Positions 6,537 through 14,540 of a stretch of DNA of 25,361 nt are shown piece by piece. The position numbers and the translations under genes were made by a program. Source of the stretch: an uncultured Ruminococcus sp. Lineage in GTDB: Bacteria > Bacillota > Clostridia > Oscillospirales > CAG-272. The first letter of the stretch is position 1. Each line of letters starts with the position of its first letter. The stretch covers positions 1-25,361 of the forward strand of contig CAJKRH010000028.1 in the NCBI GenBank assembly GCA_905202255.1, given 5' to 3'. The notes under the pieces are model-generated. The model saw only the letters and a program-made list of their open reading frames with translations. It searched no databases and was not told the DNA's origin.

Positions 6537-8591
6537 ATGTCTGATAAAAATAAGAGGCGCATAGGCAATATAGGAAGTATCGGCATCGGCGGAATACTCT
6601 GCGCCGCATTTGCCGTCATAGCGCTCGCGCTCTGCGTGATACTGATGGCTTATACGGAATCTGAGCCTGCCGGCATTGTGCTGACGGTGCTTGTGGTTTA
6701 TGTTGTCGTTGCCGTTGTTACGATAGTGGCGTGCATCGTCTCCGGCGGCAGGGCAAGTGCCAAGCCGGCGGATATGAAAGGCTCTGTTTTCGGCGCGATA
6801 ACGCTGGATTTCATTCAGAATCTCCATATGCCGACGCTCGTCTGCGACGACAAAGGTAAAATAGTGTGGTATAATTCCGCGCTCTCCGCAAATTTCAAGT
6901 CGCACAGCGTGCTTTACGGCAAGTATCTTGACAATATATGCGATGCCACACTCGAGCGCATAATGAAGAGCAGTGAAGCGGACGGTGTGGAGGTCTCTTT
7001 TGTTTCCGTTTCAGATGCGGATGAGAGCGAACGCCCTGTTTTTCGCGTAAAGGGCTATGAGGTCAGCTCCAAGGGCAAGAAATATTATATGACGATATTT
7101 GAGGATATCTCGGAGCTGAAAAATGTTTATAAGCGCCTTGACGACGAGGATACCGTCGTCGCATATGCGATGATAGATAATATCGATGAGATAATGCAGT
7201 ATGGACAGGGCGTGGATAACAACGCGGTATTTGATGTATTTTCACTGCTCAAGCGCGATATGGACGCGGTCGGCGGCGTTATCAAGGAATATAACAGAAA
7301 CCAGTTCGCGATGTTTTTCGATGCGAAATATCTCGAAAAATTCGAGAAAGAGCGCTTCTCCGTGCTCGATGATGTACGCGAGGTCAGCATAGGGGATTCC
7401 ACTCTGCCTGTCACCGTTTCCATCGGCATAGGCAAGACGAAAGGCACACTCGCCGAGAAAGCGCGCTTTACTCAGGCGGCGCTTGATCTGGCGCTTCAGC
7501 GCGGCGGCGACCAAGTCGTAGTGAAAACGCCGGACGGCGTGGAGTTCTACGGCGGCAAGACAAAGACTGTTCAGAAGCGCACAAAGGTGCGCGCGAGAGT
7601 TATCGCAAACGAGCTTCTCATGCTCATGAGCGGAAGCGACAATGTCATAGTCATGGGTCATAAATATGCCGATTTCGATGCTTTCGGCTCCTGCCTTGCC
7701 ATAGTTCAGCTTGCAAAATTCTGCGGCGTGAAAGCATATGTCGTCACCGACCGCACGGATAAGAACCTCGCGGGCTGCTTCAAGCTGCTCGAAAAGAATC
7801 CCGAATACAACGATATATTTGTAGACAGGGTTGAGGCACAGGACCTCATCACAAGCACATCGCTTGCCGTCATGGTCGATGTAAACAATGTCAACTTCTG
7901 CGAGGCGCCCGATGTCATCGCCAACGCGAAGAATGTCGTGATAATCGACCACCACAGAAAGACGGCGGAATTTGCCATTCAGCCGAATATAGTTTATATA
8001 GAGCCGTCGGCTTCATCTGCCGCGGAGCTTGTTTCCGAGCTTCTAGAGCAGGTGCTCCCGCAGGGCGCGCTTTCCAAGGAGATAGCAGACCTGCTCTTTG
8101 CTGGAATGCTCCTTGATACGAAGCAGTTTACGCATAATACGGGCGTCCGCACTTTCGGCTCGGCGCTCTATCTGCGCGGCGAGGGCGCAAGTCCGCTCGA
8201 TGCAAACGCACTCTTCAAGACGAGCATACAGGATTTCCTAACAGAGGCACGCTTTGAGAGCAATGTTGTCATTCATCGCTCCGTTATTGCCATTGCTTTC
8301 AATAATGAGCAGAGTCTTTCCGGTATGTCGCGCGTCAATGCGGCAAAGGCGGCGGACAGGCTCCTCCATGTGGACGGCGTGCTTGCGGCTTTCGCCATAT
8401 GCAAGATAGGCGATACGGTTCATATCTCGGCGCGCTCCGAGAGCAGTATAAATGTTCAGCTTATTCTGGAGAAAATGGGCGGCGGTGGTCATTTTGATGC
8501 GGCGGGCGCACAGGTAAGCAATGTTTCTATCCAGGATGCGCTGGCTACGCTCCGCGCCTGTATCGACGAATACATGGACGAAAACATGTGA
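6537..8591 (+). CDS. gdpP: Cyclic-di-AMP phosphodiesterase GdpP (DHH-DHHA1)
   Basis: GdpP hydrolyses cyclic-di-AMP to pApA and so tunes potassium and wall homeostasis. The 684-residue protein has the family architecture: two membrane helices (about 15-37 and 45-68), a PAS-like sensor (about 90-195), a degenerate GGDEF domain (about 200-330) that lacks the GGDEF signature, and a DHH-DHHA1 phosphatase. Metal-site motifs are intact: GHKYADFDAFGS (about 374-385), Asp 448 in VMVDVN, IIDHHRK (DHH at about 471-473), and GGGGHFDAAGA near the end. The ATG at 6537 is chosen because GAAAGGA precedes it by 9 bases; upstream in-frame ATGs at 6486 and 6528 lack proper spacing. It closes the hprK-yybS-gdpP unit and is followed by a terminator. 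Confidence 0.95.
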   Translation: MSDKNKRRIGNIGSIGIGGILCAAFAVIALALCVILMAYTESEPAGIVLTVLVVYVVVAVVTIVACIVSGGRASAKPADMKGSVFGAITLDFIQNLHMPTLVCDDKGKIVWYNSALSANFKSHSVLYGKYLDNICDATLERIMKSSEADGVEVSFVSVSDADESERPVFRVKGYEVSSKGKKYYMTIFEDISELKNVYKRLDDEDTVVAYAMIDNIDEIMQYGQGVDNNAVFDVFSLLKRDMDAVGGVIKEYNRNQFAMFFDAKYLEKFEKERFSVLDDVREVSIGDSTLPVTVSIGIGKTKGTLAEKARFTQAALDLALQRGGDQVVVKTPDGVEFYGGKTKTVQKRTKVRARVIANELLMLMSGSDNVIVMGHKYADFDAFGSCLAIVQLAKFCGVKAYVVTDRTDKNLAGCFKLLEKNPEYNDIFVDRVEAQDLITSTSLAVMVDVNNVNFCEAPDVIANAKNVVIIDHHRKTAEFAIQPNIVYIEPSASSAAELVSELLEQVLPQGALSKEIADLLFAGMLLDTKQFTHNTGVRTFGSALYLRGEGASPLDANALFKTSIQDFLTEARFESNVVIHRSVIAIAFNNEQSLSGMSRVNAAKAADRLLHVDGVLAAFAICKIGDTVHISARSESSINVQLILEKMGGGGHFDAAGAQVSNVSIQDALATLRACIDEYMDENM

Positions 8592-8608
8592 TATATTATA
8601 TAATGAAG

Positions 8609-8636
8609 AAAAGCGGGCGAAAACCCGCTTTTTTTT
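8609..8636 (+). terminator. Intrinsic terminator after gdpP
   Basis: A 9-bp stem (8609-8617 against 8624-8632, AAAAGCGGG and its complement) is followed by T to 8636. It separates the gdpP unit from the split-sigma locus. Confidence 0.9.
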
Positions 8637-8763
8637 CGATTTGCGGCGGGGGCTTTTCTGAAGAAAACCGCGCCAAAAGCAAAGCTGATTTTATTCTTTT
8701 CGGACGAGCGAAGAGGATTTTATCATACGGAAATAAAATTTTTCAAAAAAATTCCCGATTTTC

Positions 8764-8791
8764 TGTAATATCGCGCCCGAAAAAACGGTAA
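8764..8791 (+). promoter_or_regulatory. Candidate ECF-type promoter of the split sigma locus
   Basis: TGTAAT (8764-8769), 16 bases, then CGGTAA (8786-8791) lie 31 bases upstream of the start codon. The region before the second sigma gene has a closely similar layout (18801-18829). The pattern resembles ECF promoters with a TGTAAC-type -35 and a CGT-type -10, which suggests autoregulation. It is based on two examples only. Confidence 0.4.
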
Positions 8792-8822
8792 CGATTACAG
8801 AGAGGGAGAAAGGAGCACGATA

Positions 8823-9164
8823 ATGATGGAAGACAGTGCGATAGTGGAGCTTCTCTACAACCACAGCGAAGAGGGAATCTCGAAGCTTTCCGAAAAATAC
8901 GGTGGGCTTCTCGGTTCGGTGGCGTCAAATGTTCTTCGCAATGACGATGACGCTACGGAGTGTGTAAACGATGTTTATATGAAAGTATGGAATCTGATAC
9001 CGCCCTATCGTCCCGATTATCTGCGCTCCTTTGTCTGCAAGCTTGCCCGCAGTATAGCGATAGACAAATATCGCTATAACAAGCGCGAAAAGCGAAACGG
9101 AGAGGGAAATGTGCTTTTCTCCGAGCTGGAAGAAAACGAAATCCCGGCGGATACATCGGCATAG
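8823..9164 (+). CDS. Sigma-70/ECF factor, region 2 half (ends at in-frame TAG)
   Basis: These 113 residues are the region 2 portion of an ECF-like sigma factor, the part that binds core polymerase and the -10 element. Recognisable segments are ATECVNDVYMKVWNLIPPYRP (given without the last residues) and FVCKLARSIAIDKYR (about 70-84), followed by a basic NKREKRNGEG stretch. It aligns along its length with the intact paralogue at 18875-19444. The frame stops at TAG (9162-9164) in the poorly conserved linker, and the same frame resumes at once with ATG and the region 4 half. The ribosome site GAAAGGAG is good. Possible explanations are a nonsense mutation, an assembly error, TAG readthrough, or a true two-subunit sigma factor. 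Confidence 0.75.
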   Translation: MMEDSAIVELLYNHSEEGISKLSEKYGGLLGSVASNVLRNDDDATECVNDVYMKVWNLIPPYRPDYLRSFVCKLARSIAIDKYRYNKREKRNGEGNVLFSELEENEIPADTSA

Positions 9165-9380
9165 ATGCCCGATTCCTCCGTCTCGGGAGAGATAAACCGC
9201 TTTCTCGCGGCACTTCCCGTTCGGGACAGGGTACTTTTCGTCCGCCGATATTTCATGGCGGAAGGAACGGCTGATATCGCCAAAAGATTTGATATGAGCG
9301 AAAATGCCGTTTCAGTTAAGCTCTTTCGCCTGAGGGACAAGCTGAAAAAATATCTTACAGAAAGGGGATATGAAATTTGA
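9165..9380 (+). CDS. Sigma-70/ECF factor, region 4 half (same frame as 8823-9164)
   Basis: These 71 residues are region 4, the -35-binding helix-turn-helix half. It opens with a linker, then INRFLAALPVRDRVLFVRRY, and the helix-turn-helix around IAKRFDMSENAVSVKLFRLR. The paralogue at 18875-19444 carries the matching INRFLGALP and EIAHELGISESKVKTALLR in one polypeptide. The ATG directly abuts the TAG of the first half (TAGATG), so reinitiation could produce it, although only a weak GGCGGA lies upstream. Its 3' end overlaps the anti-sigma gene by 4 bases (TTGA), and the remaining sequence shows no frameshifts or other stops. That intactness argues against an old pseudogene. Confidence 0.7.
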   Translation: MPDSSVSGEINRFLAALPVRDRVLFVRRYFMAEGTADIAKRFDMSENAVSVKLFRLRDKLKKYLTERGYEI

Positions 9381-10027
9381 AACGCGATGAATTCATCGAC
9401 GCTATGAGCGGCATTGACGACAGGCTGCTTGATGAGGCGCTGGAGCTCGACTCCGCGGATAAGCTGAAAAAAGCGGAAAACGAAGAGCGGGCGAGAAGAT
9501 TTTCACGAATATCAAAGCGGCTTTCCGTGCTTGCGGCTTGCATCTGCCTTGTGGCTGTCGGCATTTTTGCGGGCGGTCATATAGCTTCGCCTGCGGGACC
9601 CGGAACCACGGAACCGACCGAAATCGTTCTCACGCCGACACCGATGCTTTACTGCGATTCCTACGATGAAATGGAAAAAGCACTCGGCTACAGCATTCCG
9701 AAGCCGGAATCCAAGCGCGCCGACAGCTATATCGTGATTATGTCCGGCAACAAGCCCGAGAGCGGCAGAATCATCTATACGGATGATTCGGAGCTGAAAA
9801 TAGCGGAATGCACGGCTGATATCAGCGGTATATTCGGCGGCAGACTCGAGGGCACGCAGGAATATGCCGGCGTGACGGTACACTATTATTCATTCGGCAC
9901 GGTTCGCTACGCGATATGGAGCGACGGCGGATTCTCGTATTCTTTTTCCGCCGACGGCGATGACGCCGAAAAAAATGTTTACGATACTGCAAAAGAAATC
10001 ATCAATTTATTGAAAGGACAAAATTAA
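9377..10027 (+). CDS. Predicted membrane anti-sigma factor, DUF4367-like ectodomain
   Basis: This 216-residue single-pass protein is translationally coupled to the split sigma gene through a TTGA overlap. The TTG start is supported because the resulting N-terminus (DEFIDAMSGIDDRLLDEAL) aligns with that of the second anti-sigma protein (DKLINLMNDIDESYIDEAM). The N-terminal 48 residues should face the cytosol and hold the sigma factor; a membrane helix spans about 49-67. The exterior part (about 85-215), with EKALGYSIPKPES, IIYTDDSE and YAIWSDGGFSYSF, has the look of a DUF4367 sensor domain. The role as anti-sigma factor is inferred from gene order and topology; no zinc-binding HxxxCxxC motif is present. 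Two bases separate it from the next gene. Confidence 0.7.
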   Translation: MKRDEFIDAMSGIDDRLLDEALELDSADKLKKAENEERARRFSRISKRLSVLAACICLVAVGIFAGGHIASPAGPGTTEPTEIVLTPTPMLYCDSYDEMEKALGYSIPKPESKRADSYIVIMSGNKPESGRIIYTDDSELKIAECTADISGIFGGRLEGTQEYAGVTVHYYSFGTVRYAIWSDGGFSYSFSADGDDAEKNVYDTAKEIINLLKGQN

Positions 10028-10029
10028 AA

Positions 10030-10755
10030 ATGAAAAATTTTATTTCCGTTTTACTCGTACTCGTTATAATATGTTCAGTCATTTCGTCCTGCACCGCAAA
10101 AAAGGATGACCCCAAAAACACAACAGGCAAAACCGATATAACAACAACCGACACAAGCACGACAAAAAAGACCGATTCCACCACGGGAAAACAGGAGACA
10201 ACCTCGACCACAGAGACGACAAAGCCCGAGCCCAAGCCCGAACCGAGCGACAATCTTTTCTCCGGCAAGACAGATATAGACACTCTGCTTGATAAGATAA
10301 TCGCCCGCGCTACGGAAATTGAAAAAGACAACGAATACGGTATCGGCAGGATAGAATGCTATCACCTCGCAGTCGATGAGGACAGCTGCGAAACCATACT
10401 CGGTCTTTCCGTCGACGAATTCAAGCAGTATATTGAGGCAGCCATGGAATCCAAGCCCGAAGCAAGTTGGTTCACACATTCCGTAGTCGTAGTAAAATTC
10501 AAGGCGGGCGTTGATGTAAAGACCGTAGCCGAGAAGATAGTGGCAAAGACAGAGGCTGTCCGCTTCGGATGCCTCAGACCTCAGGCTATCGTCGGCGGTC
10601 AGATTGGAGAATATCTCGTTTTCACAACATCGGATACGGAAAAATGCAATGATGTTTACAAGGCTGTGGAAGAACTTGCCGGCTCCGGCGTTACGAGAAT
10701 AGACCGCGAGAAAGACTGGAGCGACAGCGGCTTGATGGGCGGCTTCGGCGACTGA
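10030..10755 (+). CDS. DUF4358-like lipoprotein with Thr-rich linker
   Basis: This 241-residue lipoprotein has a signal peptide ending in VISSC (Cys 21), then a Thr/Lys/Pro-rich linker to about residue 75 with PEPKPEP. The globular domain (about 80-230) has the feel of the DUF4358 family: a Val-rich strand (SVVVVKFKAG), an amphipathic helix (VKTVAEKIVA), and a GEYLVFTTSD strand. Its domain resembles the C-terminal half of the lipoprotein at 20756, the equivalent member of the second sigma locus. In Clostridia such proteins often accompany DHHW and MBOAT genes, as here; this is recalled context rather than a search. No function is established. The AAAGGA ribosome site overlaps the end of the anti-sigma gene. 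Confidence 0.7.
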   Translation: MKNFISVLLVLVIICSVISSCTAKKDDPKNTTGKTDITTTDTSTTKKTDSTTGKQETTSTTETTKPEPKPEPSDNLFSGKTDIDTLLDKIIARATEIEKDNEYGIGRIECYHLAVDEDSCETILGLSVDEFKQYIEAAMESKPEASWFTHSVVVVKFKAGVDVKTVAEKIVAKTEAVRFGCLRPQAIVGGQIGEYLVFTTSDTEKCNDVYKAVEELAGSGVTRIDREKDWSDSGLMGGFGD

Positions 10756-10779
10756 TTTTCACGCGGGGAATAACCGACC

Positions 10780-11907
10780 GTGAAAAAATCCACCAGAATA
10801 GGAGCTTTCGTTTTCAGCCTGCTTTTCGTATTTACTGTATTCGGCTTCGGCATATCCGCGCTCGTGCGCACGCCGGATGAAATCTCGAAAAGCGAGCGGC
10901 GCGAGCTCACAAAAAGACCCGATGTAACGATAGAAACGATAAGAAACGGCAAATTTTTCACCGACGAGGAGAAATATCTGCTCGATCAGTTTCCCATGCG
11001 CGACGGCTTTCGCCGCATAAAATCGGCGGCTCATTTCTACATATTCCGCCAAAAGGTGAATAATAAGATAGTCATCTCCGGCGGGCATGCCGCCGAGATA
11101 TCATATCCCATGAAAGAAACTGCGGCGGATACCTACATAAAAAGACTTAATAAAATATACGAAAAATATCTCGCGGATAAGAATATGAATATATATTCTA
11201 CGATAATCCCCGACAAAATGTATTTTATCGCGGACAAGATAGGCGCACCGAGCATAGATTACGCCGCTCTCTCCGATAAAATAAAATCCGGCGTAACCTC
11301 GGCAAAATTCATAAATATTTTCGATACGCTGGATATCGACTGCTACTATAAAACGGATACACATTGGAAAGAGGATAAGATAATTCCTACCGCCAACCGC
11401 TTGCTCGAGGTAATGGGAAGAGCAAAGTGCAAGGAAGCGAGCATCGAGAAATCGCTCGCACCGTTTTACGGAGTTTACTATGGGCAAAGCGCATTACCGC
11501 TTTCGCCCGACACAATATCATGCGTTATGACACCGACGCTGAAAAAGGCAAAGGTATACCGCGCCGACAAGAAAACCGGCGAGCTTACCGAGGCGAAGCT
11601 TTATTACGATGAGTATATCACGGCGAACGACGCCTACGATGTATTTATGGGCGGCGCCTGCACGGTAACCGTTATCGAAAATCCCGAAAATCCCGACGGC
11701 AAGACGCTCTGTCTCTTCTCCGATTCTTTCGGCAGAAGTCTCGCGCCCCTGCTTCTCTCGGATTATTCCAAGGTTGTTTTCTATGATATCCGCTATATCC
11801 GCACGGAAAAGGCTTTCAGCATAGTTCCTCTCGAAGAGGGAGGCGATGTGCTCTTCGCCTACAATATTTCCGCTATCGATGTCAGCAGCAATCTGCAGGT
11901 AAACTGA
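10780..11907 (+). CDS. DHHW/AlgX-like SGNH-type protein of O-acetylation
   Basis: This 375-residue membrane-anchored protein has an N-terminal signal anchor (about 8-28) and an exterior domain of the DHHW/AlgJ-AlgX type. The catalytic-like pair appears as YKTDTHWK (Asp 193, His 195), and the nucleophile block as SDSFGRS (about 314-320) followed by YSKVVFYDIRYI. These are the positions of the Ser-His-Asp set in AlgX-type acetyltransferases. It is predicted to finish transfer of acyl groups, delivered by the MBOAT partner encoded 10 bases downstream, to a surface polysaccharide. The start is GTG at 10780 with a modest GGGGAA site. The canonical DHHW signature reads DTHW here, as in AlgJ-type members. 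Acceptor polymer unknown. Confidence 0.85.
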   Translation: MKKSTRIGAFVFSLLFVFTVFGFGISALVRTPDEISKSERRELTKRPDVTIETIRNGKFFTDEEKYLLDQFPMRDGFRRIKSAAHFYIFRQKVNNKIVISGGHAAEISYPMKETAADTYIKRLNKIYEKYLADKNMNIYSTIIPDKMYFIADKIGAPSIDYAALSDKIKSGVTSAKFINIFDTLDIDCYYKTDTHWKEDKIIPTANRLLEVMGRAKCKEASIEKSLAPFYGVYYGQSALPLSPDTISCVMTPTLKKAKVYRADKKTGELTEAKLYYDEYITANDAYDVFMGGACTVTVIENPENPDGKTLCLFSDSFGRSLAPLLLSDYSKVVFYDIRYIRTEKAFSIVPLEEGGDVLFAYNISAIDVSSNLQVN

Positions 11908-11917
11908 GGAGGGCAGC

Positions 11918-13324
11918 ATGGTATTTTCAAGTATAGGTTTCATTTTCGTCTTTCTCTCGGCAACGCTTCTTTGCTACTTTATCGTGCCGAAAAAACTGCG
12001 CAATCTTGTATTGCTGATTTCAAGCCTTATATTCTATTACATAGGCGAACAGCATCTGATATGGCTGATGATTGCATCATCGTTGACCGACTATTTCTGC
12101 TCGCTCGGAATAGAGCATTTCCGCGAAAAAAAGGGCATGACGAGGCTTTTCCTTTGCATTTCGCTTGTGATAAACCTTTCGCTTCTCGGATATTTCAAAT
12201 ACGCTGATCTCTTCATAAACAGCTTCAATGCGCTGACGGGCGCCGCTGTTCCGCTTCTTAAAATAGCTCTGCCGATAGGTATAAGCTTCTATACTTTCCA
12301 GACCATGAGCTATACCATAGATGTCTACCGCGGAGAGGTTCGCGCGGAGAAAAACTTCATCAATTTTGCCGCATATGTAACACTTTTTCCCCAGCTCGTG
12401 GCAGGACCTATCGTCCGCTATGAGACAGTGGCGGCAGAACTGAAAGAAAGAAGCGTCACTCTCGAGAAATTTTCGCTCGGCATATCACGCTTCTGCATAG
12501 GTCTGGGCAAAAAGGTACTTATCGCAAATTCGCTCGCGGCGCTTGTGAAGCTTTATGCCGAGGCGGAGGGCGGACATACGGTGCTCATGGCTTGGGCTTA
12601 TGCCATCGCCCTGCCGCTCCAGATATATTTCGATTTCTCGGGCTACAGCGATATGGCGATAGGACTCGGGCATATGTTCGGCTTCACTTTCCTTGAAAAC
12701 TTCAATTATCCTTTCATCGCAAAGACGGCGACGGATTTCTGGAGACGCTGGCATATGTCGCTCGGAACATGGTTTCGCGATTATGTCTACTTCCCGATGG
12801 GCGGCAACAGAGTAAAACCCGCGCGCCATATCTTCAATCTGCTCGTTGTCTGGTTCATCACGGGAATGTGGCACGGCGCATCGTATAATTTCATCCTGTG
12901 GGGCGGTTATTACGGCGTGCTGATAATCCTCGAGAAGTATATCTACGGGAAATATCTCGAAAAATCCCATGTTATCTCCCGCATATATTTCTTCTTCGTG
13001 ACGGTTTTCGGCTTCATCATATTCGATACGGAAAACCTTTCGCAGGTATTCTCGAAATTCGGCGAGCTTTTCGGCGTGGGAACGACTGCGCTCTACGATA
13101 CATCGAGTCTCTTCTATGTATCGAGCTATCTCTTCACTCTCGTCATCGCGCTTGTCTGCGCTATGCCGATAGGAAAGAAACTCTGGGCTAAACTCTGCGA
13201 AAAAGAGAAGAGCAGGGCGGTCTTTACCTGCCTCGGCTATGCGGCTTGCTTCGCTATGCTCATAGTCAGCACGGCATATCTTATCGATGGCTCGTATAAC
13301 CCGTTCCTCTATTTCAGATTTTAA
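11918..13324 (+). CDS. MBOAT family membrane O-acyltransferase (AlgI/DltB-like)
   Basis: This 468-residue polytopic protein has about eleven hydrophobic segments. It moves acyl groups across the membrane for O-acylation of surface polymers. MBOAT signatures are clear: DFSGYSDMAIGLG (about 239-251), FWRRWHMSLGTWFRDY (about 274-289), and GMWHGASYNFILWG with the catalytic His at about 319. The length fits AlgI. Its start has GAGGAGG. It is the last gene of a run with sigma halves, anti-sigma, DUF4358-like lipoprotein and DHHW protein, all spaced by 24 bases or fewer, which suggests stress-induced O-acetylation of the cell surface. The modified polymer (peptidoglycan, teichoic acid or capsule) cannot be told from sequence. 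Confidence 0.93.
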   Translation: MVFSSIGFIFVFLSATLLCYFIVPKKLRNLVLLISSLIFYYIGEQHLIWLMIASSLTDYFCSLGIEHFREKKGMTRLFLCISLVINLSLLGYFKYADLFINSFNALTGAAVPLLKIALPIGISFYTFQTMSYTIDVYRGEVRAEKNFINFAAYVTLFPQLVAGPIVRYETVAAELKERSVTLEKFSLGISRFCIGLGKKVLIANSLAALVKLYAEAEGGHTVLMAWAYAIALPLQIYFDFSGYSDMAIGLGHMFGFTFLENFNYPFIAKTATDFWRRWHMSLGTWFRDYVYFPMGGNRVKPARHIFNLLVVWFITGMWHGASYNFILWGGYYGVLIILEKYIYGKYLEKSHVISRIYFFFVTVFGFIIFDTENLSQVFSKFGELFGVGTTALYDTSSLFYVSSYLFTLVIALVCAMPIGKKLWAKLCEKEKSRAVFTCLGYAACFAMLIVSTAYLIDGSYNPFLYFRF

Positions 13325-13354
13325 AAAATGAGAGCCGCGGCATCGCCGCGGCTC
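13323..13354 (-). terminator. Terminator between convergent MBOAT and serine hydrolase genes
   Basis: A 9-bp stem (13332-13340 against 13346-13354, GAGCCGCGG and its complement) is followed on the minus strand by a T run (13323-13328). On the plus strand the tail is only GTACTTTA, so it should work best for the leftward genes and weakly for MBOAT. Confidence 0.75.
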
Positions 13355-13370
13355 GTACTTTACAGTCTAT

Positions 13371-14540
13371 TCAAAAAAGCAAACCTTTATTTTCGTCGGC
13401 ATAGAGCCCCTCGCGCATGAGCTTGAGGAATGTCGGCTCCTGGCTGTTGTGCATCTGCTCGGCATAGACAAGGCTGAGTTTATTATCCATATCTACTATC
13501 ACATGGTAGCCCGCCGCGCCGCACCAGCCGAAAATTTTTCTCGGTGCATTCGGCACTCCGAGCGCCACTGGGTCATCGAGCGTATAGACGCCGAGTCCGT
13601 AGTTGTAATACCTGTACTGCTCCCATTGCCATGAGTCGCGCACGGCGGCAATCTCGTTTTCGCGCATGAGTTTCAGCGTATCTTCGCCGATTATGCGCAC
13701 TCCGTCTGCCGAAATGCCACCGCGTGCGAGAGCATCCATCAGCTTTGCCGTATCGTCGCGGCAGGAGACGACTCCCGCGCCGCCGCAGTCGTATTCGCTT
13801 CCGAGAATGTATGTATTTCTCTGCGTTTCGTTGAGATGAGAGGTTTCCGTATCAAGCTCGAACTTATAAAGCGGAGCGACATCGTCGTTTTTGCCCTTTT
13901 TAACGCCGTATGAGGTTCTTGTCATCCCGAGCGGAGCGAAGAAAGTGCGCTCGGCAAAGTCACCGAAGCGCTCGCCGATAAGCTCCTCGCAGTATGCCGC
14001 GAGCAGGTCGTGGCAAAGACTGTACCGCCATGCGGTGCCGGGCTGAAAGATAAGCGGCGTCTGCGCGAGCGCACGGGAGATTTCCCTTGTCGGCAGTCTG
14101 CCGCCCGTGCGTTCATAAGCCGCGCGAATCTGCGGCGTGTCGCGGTCGTAGGTAAGCCCCGCCGTCATCGTAAAGAGATTGCGCACCGTTATCGGGCGCT
14201 CTGCAGGGACAAGGTTTTCGTTTCCGTCCGCATCCGCCACTCGCACGAGAGGAGACTTCCACTCGGGCAGAACATCTGATATCGGCGCGTCGAGTTTAAG
14301 GATTCCTCTCTCCCAGAGCGTCATTGCGAGCGAGCAGGTTATCACCTTTGAAACGGAATAGAGATAATGCGTTTCGCCGCCTGTCATCAGGATTCCGTTT
14401 TCTCTGTCGCTGTAGCCGGAGGCATGGGTATAGACCTGCTTTCCGTCCTTATAGACGGAACAGCTGTTGCCGACGACGCGCCAGTCTGTCAGATATTCTA
14501 TATTTTTCGTCAGCGTTTCAAAAGCCATTTTGTGCCTCAT
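13371..14540 (-). CDS. Serine hydrolase of the class C beta-lactamase/esterase family
   Basis: This 389-residue protein of the penicillin-binding-protein/beta-lactamase fold carries SVSK (Ser 62, Lys 65) as the SxxK catalytic motif, YSL at about 171 in place of Tyr-x-Asn, and a C-terminal GAAGYH segment near the usual third motif. No signal peptide is visible, so a cytosolic esterase or peptidase is likelier than a secreted beta-lactamase. The start at 14540 overlaps the stop of the upstream cyclophilin lipoprotein gene (ATGA), implying coupling. An internal ATG four codons later (14528) has a GAGG site and is a realistic alternative. The substrate is unknown. Although this family includes AmpC, the changed second motif argues against calling it a resistance gene. 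Confidence 0.85.
   Translation of the reverse strand: MRHKMAFETLTKNIEYLTDWRVVGNSCSVYKDGKQVYTHASGYSDRENGILMTGGETHYLYSVSKVITCSLAMTLWERGILKLDAPISDVLPEWKSPLVRVADADGNENLVPAERPITVRNLFTMTAGLTYDRDTPQIRAAYERTGGRLPTREISRALAQTPLIFQPGTAWRYSLCHDLLAAYCEELIGERFGDFAERTFFAPLGMTRTSYGVKKGKNDDVAPLYKFELDTETSHLNETQRNTYILGSEYDCGGAGVVSCRDDTAKLMDALARGGISADGVRIIGEDTLKLMRENEIAAVRDSWQWEQYRYYNYGLGVYTLDDPVALGVPNAPRKIFGWCGAAGYHVIVDMDNKLSLVYAEQMHNSQEPTFLKLMREGLYADENKGLLF

Noticed and set aside
5466..6905. 479-residue minus-strand frame across yybS and gdpP
   Set aside because: It overlaps two well-supported genes on the other strand, and its Arg/His/Tyr-rich product has no family resemblance.
8588..8791. 67-codon frame after gdpP
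   Set aside because: It runs through the intrinsic terminator and the candidate sigma promoter and encodes a low-complexity basic product.
13371..14540. Beta-lactamase antibiotic resistance gene
   Set aside because: The SxxK motif is present but the second motif is YSL rather than YxN and no export signal is seen, so a general serine hydrolase is the safer call.
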